A stretch of DNA of 36,205 nt from Campylobacter sp. (GTDB lineage Bacteria > Campylobacterota > Campylobacteria > Campylobacterales > Campylobacteraceae): the NCBI GenBank assembly GCA_022775765.1, contig JALFKC010000050.1, forward strand, positions 1 through 36,205. Reading direction: 5' to 3'. Each line of letters begins with the position of its first letter. Position 1 is the stretch's first letter. Made by a program: the position numbers and the translations under genes. The notes under the pieces are model-generated. The model saw nothing but the letters and a program-made list of their open reading frames with translations, had not been told where the DNA came from and ran no database searches. This document shows, one piece after another, positions 31,628-36,205 of this stretch.

Positions 31628-34600
31628 ATGAGTAAAACAATGAGAACTATGGATGGAAACGAAGCTGCGGCGTATGTGGCGTATGCTTTTACTGAAGTAG
31701 CTGGAATTTACCCAATTACACCAAGTTCGCCGATGGCTGATTATACTGATCTTTGGGCTAGTGCTGGCAAGAAAAATCTATTTGGAATGCCTGTAAAATT
31801 AATTGAGATGCAAAGCGAAGCTGGTGCGGCTGGCAGCGTACATGGCTCACTTCAAGCTGGAGCACTTACCACCACCTACACAGCCTCTCAAGGTTTGCTT
31901 CTTAAGATTCCAAATATGTATAAGATAGCAGGTCAGCTTTTGCCGGGCGTTATCCATGTGGCGGCTAGATCGCTTGCGGCTCAGGCTCTTTCTATATTTG
32001 GCGATCACCAAGATATCTATGCTTGTAGGCAAACTGGCTTTGCAATGCTTGCAAGTGATAGTGTGCAAGAGGTTATGGATTTAGCAGGTGTTGCACACCT
32101 TTCAGCGATCAAAGGCAGAGTGCCATTTTTGCACTTTTTTGATGGATTTAGAACTAGCCACGAGATTCAAAAAGTAGAGGTGATGGATTACGCCCACTTT
32201 GATAGGCTTTTGGATAGGCAGGCTTTGGCTGAGTTTAGAGCTAACTCTCTTAACTCAGAACATGCCAAAACAAGAGGAACAGCTCAAAATGATGATATAT
32301 ATTTTCAAACTAGAGAGCTTTCAAACCGCTATTACAACGCACTTCCTGATATAGTCGCTAATTATCTTAGTGAAATTTCAAAAATTACAGGCAGAGACTA
32401 TAGACCATTTAACTACTACGGCGTGGATGACGCGACAGATATCATCGTTGCAATGGGTTCAGTAAATCAAACAATCGAAGAAGTAGTTGATTATCTAAAC
32501 GCAAATGGCAAAAAGGTTGGACTTATCAAAGTGCACCTTTATAGACCATTTAGTGTAAAATATCTGATGGAAGTTTTGCCAAAAAGTGTAGAGAGAATTT
32601 GCGTGCTTGATAGAACAAAAGAGCCAGGTAGCCTAGGTGAGCCACTCTACCTTGATATTAAAGCAGCATTTTACGGGCTAGAAAATGAGCCACTAATAAT
32701 AGGTGGAAGATATGGTCTTAGCTCAAAAGATGTCAATCCATCTCAAATTTTTGCAGTCTATGAAAACTTAGCTTCAAAAGAGCCTAAAAATGGCTTTACA
32801 GTTGGAATAAATGACGATGTAACCCACACTTCACTTGAGCTAAAAGAGGCACCATTAGTTGGCAATCAAGACGCAATAGAGTGCCTGTTTTATGGACTTG
32901 GTGCTGATGGAACAGTTGGAGCAAACAAAAACTCAATCAAAATCATAGGTGACAAAACTCATCTTTACGCTCAGGCATATTTTGCATATGATAGCAAAAA
33001 ATCAGGCGGATATACTAGAAGTCATTTAAGATTTGGTAAAAAACCAATCCGCTCAACCTATCTAGTTTCACACCCAAATTTCATCGCCTGTTCTGTTGCG
33101 GCTTACCTTGAAATTTATGATGTTGTCGATGGAATTAGAGAAAATGGGACATTTTTGTTAAACTCAATTTGGGACGCGAATGAGACTATCCAAAAGATTC
33201 CAAACAAAGTCAAGAGAATTTTAGCCAGTAAAAATGTAAATTTCTACATAATCAACGCCACCAAACTCGCCGCTGATATCGGTCTAGGCAATAGAACCAA
33301 CACCATTATGCAATCAGCATTTTTCAAACTTGCTAATATCATCCCATTTGAGGAAGCTAGAGGCTATATGAAAGAATACGCCAAAAAAACTTACGGCAAA
33401 AAAGGCGATAAAATCGTAGAGATGAACTATGAAGCGATTGATAGGGGGGCTGGAGAACTTGTCAAGGTTGAGGTAAATCCTGCGTGGGTGAGCTTAGAAG
33501 ATGAAGTGAGCACAAATAGCACAAAAACAACTGAATTTTACGAGAGTATAGTCAAACCTATGAATGAAGCAAAAGGTGATAGTTTGCCAGTTTCAGCATT
33601 TTTAGGTCACGAGGATGGTGGATTTGAGGCTGGAACTACAGAGTTTGAAAAAAGAGGCGTTGGAATAAATGTACCAATGTGGATCAAAGAAAACTGCATT
33701 CAGTGTAATCAGTGCGTGTTTAGTTGTCCGCACGCGGTAATTAGAGCATTTTTACTTGATGAAAATGACACCCAAAACGCCCCAGATACGCTCAAAGATA
33801 GAACCCTTGACGCAAAAGGTAAAGAGGTAAAAGGGATGAAATTTAAAATCCAAGTTAGCCCACTTGATTGCACAGGCTGTAATCTTTGTGTGGAGGCTTG
33901 CCCTACCAAAGAGAAATCCCTTGTGATGACACCACTTGAAAATGAGCTTGAAAAAGGTGAGCAAGAAAATGCTGATTATCTATTTAGAGAGGTTGAGTAT
34001 AAAGATGACTTGATGAATAAGCATAGCGTCAAAGGTATAGGATTTTCTCAGCCATATTTTGAGTTCCACGGAGCTTGCCCGGGATGTGGTGAAACACCAT
34101 ATATTACGCTTATTACAAGGCTTTTTGGCGATCATATGATAGTAGCAAATGCAACAGGTTGTAGTTCGATTTATGGTGGTTCAGCCCCATCAATGCCATA
34201 TAGAAAAGACAAAGATGGCAGAGGCGTAGCGTGGGCAAATTCGCTCTTTGAGGATAATGCTGAGTTTGGTATGGGTATGCATATTGCAAACACAACTATT
34301 AGGCATAGGATAGAAAATATTATGCTTGATACGATGGATAAAGCCCCAAATGCCCTAGTTGCACTCTATAAAGACTGGATGGCAAATAAAGAGGACGCAG
34401 AGCTTTCAAAAGATATCAAAACAAGACTGGTTGAAATTCTAAATCAAAATAAAAATGTAGAAGGTGCAAGTGAGATTTTGGAACTAAAAGAGTATCTAAG
34501 CAAGCAGTCTCAATGGATAATAGGTGGCGATGGCTGGGCGTATGATATAGGATATGGTGGACTAGATCATGTCCTAGCAAGTGGCGAAAATGTCAATATA

Positions 34601-35197
34601 TTGGTGCTTGATACAGAGGTATATTCAAACACAGGCGGCCAAAGTTCAAAAGCGTCTCGTCGTGGTTCTATAGCACAGTTTAGTGCCTCAGGTAAGCCAG
34701 TTCAGAAAAAAGATCTAGGCATAATGATGATGACCTATGGTAATATTTTTATAACCCAAATCAACTCAAACGCTTCTCAAGCCGCAACTATTAAGGCTAT
34801 AATAGAAGCTGAATCTTACGATGGACCTAGCCTTATCATTGCGTATTCACCGTGCATTGCTCACGGAATCAAAGGCGGGCTAAGCTCATCCAAAAATCAA
34901 GCCGAGCTTGCGACAAAAGTAGGGTATTGGCCAACTTATACCTATGACCCACGCCTTAAAGCTCAGGGCAAAAACCCTCTCAAAATCACCTCAAAAGAGC
35001 CTGATTGGGATAATTACAATGAGTTTTTGCTTCACGAAGTTAGGTATAGTGCACTCTCTAAAATCAACCCAGCTCACGCTAGTGAGCTTTTGGAAGCAAA
35101 CAAAAAAGATGCTCAAGCTAGATATCGCCAACTTAAACGCTTGGCAAGTTTGGATTATAGCGACGAGATTGAAAATAGCGACAATACCGCTGAATAG
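31628..35197 (+). CDS. nifJ: Pyruvate:ferredoxin (flavodoxin) oxidoreductase
   Basis: A single-chain 1189-residue enzyme that oxidises pyruvate to acetyl-CoA, CO2 and reduced ferredoxin or flavodoxin, replacing pyruvate dehydrogenase in Campylobacter. Domains in order: the pyruvate-binding N-terminal domain (GNEAAAYVAYAFTEVAGIYP, ITPSSPMADYTD), the domain with MGSVNQTIEEVVDYL, the gamma domain (GLGADGTVGANKNSIKIIGD) and a two-cluster ferredoxin domain with CIQCNQCVFSCPH (about 690) and CTGCNLCVEACP (about 747). Last is the TPP domain with CPGCGETPY (about 816) and GDGWAYDIGYGGLDHVL (about 966), plus the late NTGGQ motif. The ATG at 31628 has TAGGAGA upstream. A perfect hairpin follows the stop. 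Confidence 0.97.
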   Translation: MSKTMRTMDGNEAAAYVAYAFTEVAGIYPITPSSPMADYTDLWASAGKKNLFGMPVKLIEMQSEAGAAGSVHGSLQAGALTTTYTASQGLLLKIPNMYKIAGQLLPGVIHVAARSLAAQALSIFGDHQDIYACRQTGFAMLASDSVQEVMDLAGVAHLSAIKGRVPFLHFFDGFRTSHEIQKVEVMDYAHFDRLLDRQALAEFRANSLNSEHAKTRGTAQNDDIYFQTRELSNRYYNALPDIVANYLSEISKITGRDYRPFNYYGVDDATDIIVAMGSVNQTIEEVVDYLNANGKKVGLIKVHLYRPFSVKYLMEVLPKSVERICVLDRTKEPGSLGEPLYLDIKAAFYGLENEPLIIGGRYGLSSKDVNPSQIFAVYENLASKEPKNGFTVGINDDVTHTSLELKEAPLVGNQDAIECLFYGLGADGTVGANKNSIKIIGDKTHLYAQAYFAYDSKKSGGYTRSHLRFGKKPIRSTYLVSHPNFIACSVAAYLEIYDVVDGIRENGTFLLNSIWDANETIQKIPNKVKRILASKNVNFYIINATKLAADIGLGNRTNTIMQSAFFKLANIIPFEEARGYMKEYAKKTYGKKGDKIVEMNYEAIDRGAGELVKVEVNPAWVSLEDEVSTNSTKTTEFYESIVKPMNEAKGDSLPVSAFLGHEDGGFEAGTTEFEKRGVGINVPMWIKENCIQCNQCVFSCPHAVIRAFLLDENDTQNAPDTLKDRTLDAKGKEVKGMKFKIQVSPLDCTGCNLCVEACPTKEKSLVMTPLENELEKGEQENADYLFREVEYKDDLMNKHSVKGIGFSQPYFEFHGACPGCGETPYITLITRLFGDHMIVANATGCSSIYGGSAPSMPYRKDKDGRGVAWANSLFEDNAEFGMGMHIANTTIRHRIENIMLDTMDKAPNALVALYKDWMANKEDAELSKDIKTRLVEILNQNKNVEGASEILELKEYLSKQSQWIIGGDGWAYDIGYGGLDHVLASGENVNILVLDTEVYSNTGGQSSKASRRGSIAQFSASGKPVQKKDLGIMMMTYGNIFITQINSNASQAATIKAIIEAESYDGPSLIIAYSPCIAHGIKGGLSSSKNQAELATKVGYWPTYTYDPRLKAQGKNPLKITSKEPDWDNYNEFLLHEVRYSALSKINPAHASELLEANKKDAQARYRQLKRLASLDYSDEIENSDNTAE

Positions 35198-35198
35198 C

Positions 35199-35226
35199 AA
35201 ATTTGGCTGATAATTCAGCCAAATTT
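35199..35226 (+). terminator. Terminator hairpin after nifJ
   Basis: A perfect 12-base stem AAATTTGGCTGA / TCAGCCAAATTT with a TAAT loop starts 2 bases after the stop codon. The A-rich left arm and T-rich right arm make it usable in either direction. Confidence 0.8.
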
Positions 35227-35288
35227 ATACTGCAATAAATTTAAAATATTAATTATAGGGGGCTTTAAATCTCTGCTTTTTGATCATT

Positions 35289-35585
35289 TTACAAAAGAAT
35301 TGCTCAAGGTATAGGAACTGTTTTGGGTGCAGTAGCTGGCGGTATTATAGGATATAATGCTGGAAGTGGTGGTGCTGTGGACTTTTGGCTGGTAGTTTAG
35401 TAGATGATAAGGTTATAGCTTAGGGCGTTACTATCGTTTATAGAGTGGAAGCAAACTCAAAAATTCTAACTTCTACGCAAGCTGGAAGAATGTGCGTTTT
35501 TAAAACTGGAACTGCTTTGATGATTACCACAAAGATAAATGAGACTAAAATTCAACCAAATGCGGTATGTCCTGAGGATAAATAA
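35289..35585 (+). pseudogene. Glycine-zipper envelope protein, broken
   Basis: One frame gives RIAQGIGTVLGAVAGGIIGY, then NAGSGGAVDFW and a stop at 35398-35400. The continuation lies in another frame (AGSLVDDKVIA, TAG, GVTIVYRVEANSKIL, QAGRMCVFKTGTALMITTK) and ends VCPEDK at 35583-35585. The G...G...G pattern is a glycine zipper of the kind found in small outer-membrane lipoproteins (17 kDa antigen/SlyB-like). At least one frameshift and one internal stop (near 35430) show that it is dead, and no start or signal peptide remains. The stop overlaps an ATG (TAATG), the trace of a two-gene operon. Confidence 0.5.
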
Positions 35586-35910
35586 TGAAAAAGTTAGACA
35601 AGCTTAAATCGCAGCTCAAAAAGCTGGAAAAGAAAGAGCTTATAACGACTATATGAGTGATAAAAAACGTGATCAAGATTTTGAAGATGAGCTTCGAAGA
35701 CTTGAACTTGAAGAGAGAAAAGCTATGAGACAGGCAAGGTTTAAGAGAGCTGATGAGTTTGTTAGTGAAGAGCTAAATAGACAAAAAGCACAAACTGATG
35801 TAATTCAATCAGAAGCCAGTGTCGATAGAAGCTTGGCAGAAGGTGCTAAAGATCTTATGTCAAAAGAAGGCGATGCTAGGATAAAGGCAAATTCAGGATT
35901 TTTTAAATAA
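35585..35910 (+). pseudogene. Charged coiled-coil protein, frameshifted; open 3' part from 35653
   Basis: An ATG at 35585, overlapping the previous stop, begins MKKLDKLKSQLKK but ends after 23 codons. The main frame, open from 35608 (IAAQKAGKERAYNDYMSDKK), runs to 35910. An ATG at 35653 would give an 85-residue product, MSDKKRDQDFEDELRRLELE onward to SGFFK. It has no ribosome site, which argues that it is the tail of a longer frameshifted gene rather than a gene in its own right. The product is almost wholly charged and helical (Glu, Arg, Lys, Ala), with no signal or membrane segment. No family is recognised. Confidence 0.5.
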
Positions 35911-35919
35911 TCAGTTATG

Positions 35920-35943
35920 CCAATTTGCGTTAATGCAAGTTGG
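35920..35943 (+). terminator. Hairpin terminator after the coiled-coil gene
   Basis: CCAATTTGC / GCAAGTTGG (9 pairs, one G-U) with a 6-base loop GTTAAT is followed by TATTTTAATA. It lies 9 bases after the stop at 35910. Confidence 0.6.
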
Positions 35944-36056
35944 TATTTTAATAATATTTAACTCAAAAATTAAGTAAATTGTATCTTTATATCTATTTTA
36001 ATAAAATATCAAATTTAGGTTTTTAAAAATTATAGACAGATTTTATCAACTCCAAG

Positions 36057-36092
36057 CAATTCATCTTCCGCTTCTATAAGCAAGATGAATTG
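36057..36092. repeat. Long interrupted hairpin near the right edge
   Basis: CAATTCATCTT, a CC bulge, GCTT, loop CTAT, then AAGC and AAGATGAATTG: 15 base pairs with a single two-base bulge. There is no adjacent coding region in the window, and only TCTCTG follows on the plus strand. It could terminate a gene entering from the right or be part of a small RNA. The rest of 35944-36205 is AT-rich and I see no gene in it. Confidence 0.45.
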
Positions 36093-36205
36093 TCTCTGAA
36101 TGTCTAATAGTATTAATTAGCATTTAGTTGAATTTGTTATAAACTCATTGTGCAAGCAGAATATGATAAAAATTTACATTCAGTATTTTTGTTACAATAT
36201 CACTT

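Overview
The window is chromosomal DNA from a Campylobacter-like member of the Campylobacterota. This rests on AT-rich coding sequence, frequent TTG starts, A-rich ribosome sites of the AAAAGGATAAAT type, the ccoNOQP / addB-addA / rplM-rpsI / cadF / nifJ gene order, and short AddB, CadF and MlaA/MlaC/RND forms typical of the genus. The cadF-like gene lacks the fibronectin-binding motif of C. jejuni CadF, and the mod locus and broken genes differ from what I recall of C. jejuni, so a non-jejuni species seems more likely. I cannot name it.

Layout. 1-181 is the start of a KdsD/KpsF sugar-phosphate isomerase on the minus strand. About 1 kb of decayed accessory DNA follows: an RloB-like defence-associated pseudogene (+) and a YoeB/Txe-like toxin pseudogene (-). 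1164-5653 (-) holds modE, modA, a Mop/TOBE protein, modC, modB and queC: molybdate (or tungstate) uptake with its own regulator, then a preQ0-pathway gene with its own promoter. 5803-9546 (+) is an outer-membrane lipid transport operon mlaA-mlaC-RND. Next are a lipoprotein remnant, a fused msrAB and a Sel1-repeat protein (+), a secreted protein of unknown function (-), and a tRNA-Sec gene (+). The tRNA-Sec is thematically linked to the mod genes, because the selenoprotein formate dehydrogenase of Campylobacter needs Mo or W; that enzyme is not in the window.

12735-22733 is a long, tightly packed co-directional stretch: hisZ-like, purA, a DUF507 protein, an orphan CarA N-terminal domain, a TauE/SafE-type membrane protein, a PAS histidine kinase with its response regulator, then ccoNOQP (the cbb3 oxidase) and its accessory small membrane proteins (DUF4006 type, a 33-residue peptide, a TPM-like protein and FixH-like). 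23220-28508 carries addB-addA for double-strand break repair. rplM-rpsI, cadF-like, an HAD phosphatase and nifJ (pyruvate:ferredoxin/flavodoxin oxidoreductase) follow. The last 1 kb is again decayed: a broken glycine-zipper gene and the tail of a frameshifted coiled-coil gene.

Most of the window is conserved core metabolism and respiration. I see no intact new defence or mobile system, CRISPR array, insertion sequence or rRNA. The observations most worth following are the stand-alone CarA N-domain embedded in a coupled operon, the cbb3-linked kinase with a degenerate ATP-binding G1 box, the 33-residue membrane peptide in the cbb3 operon, the cysteine-free MlaA, the candidate ModE operator, the QueC insertion, the alternative MsrAB start, and the pseudogene patches at both ends.
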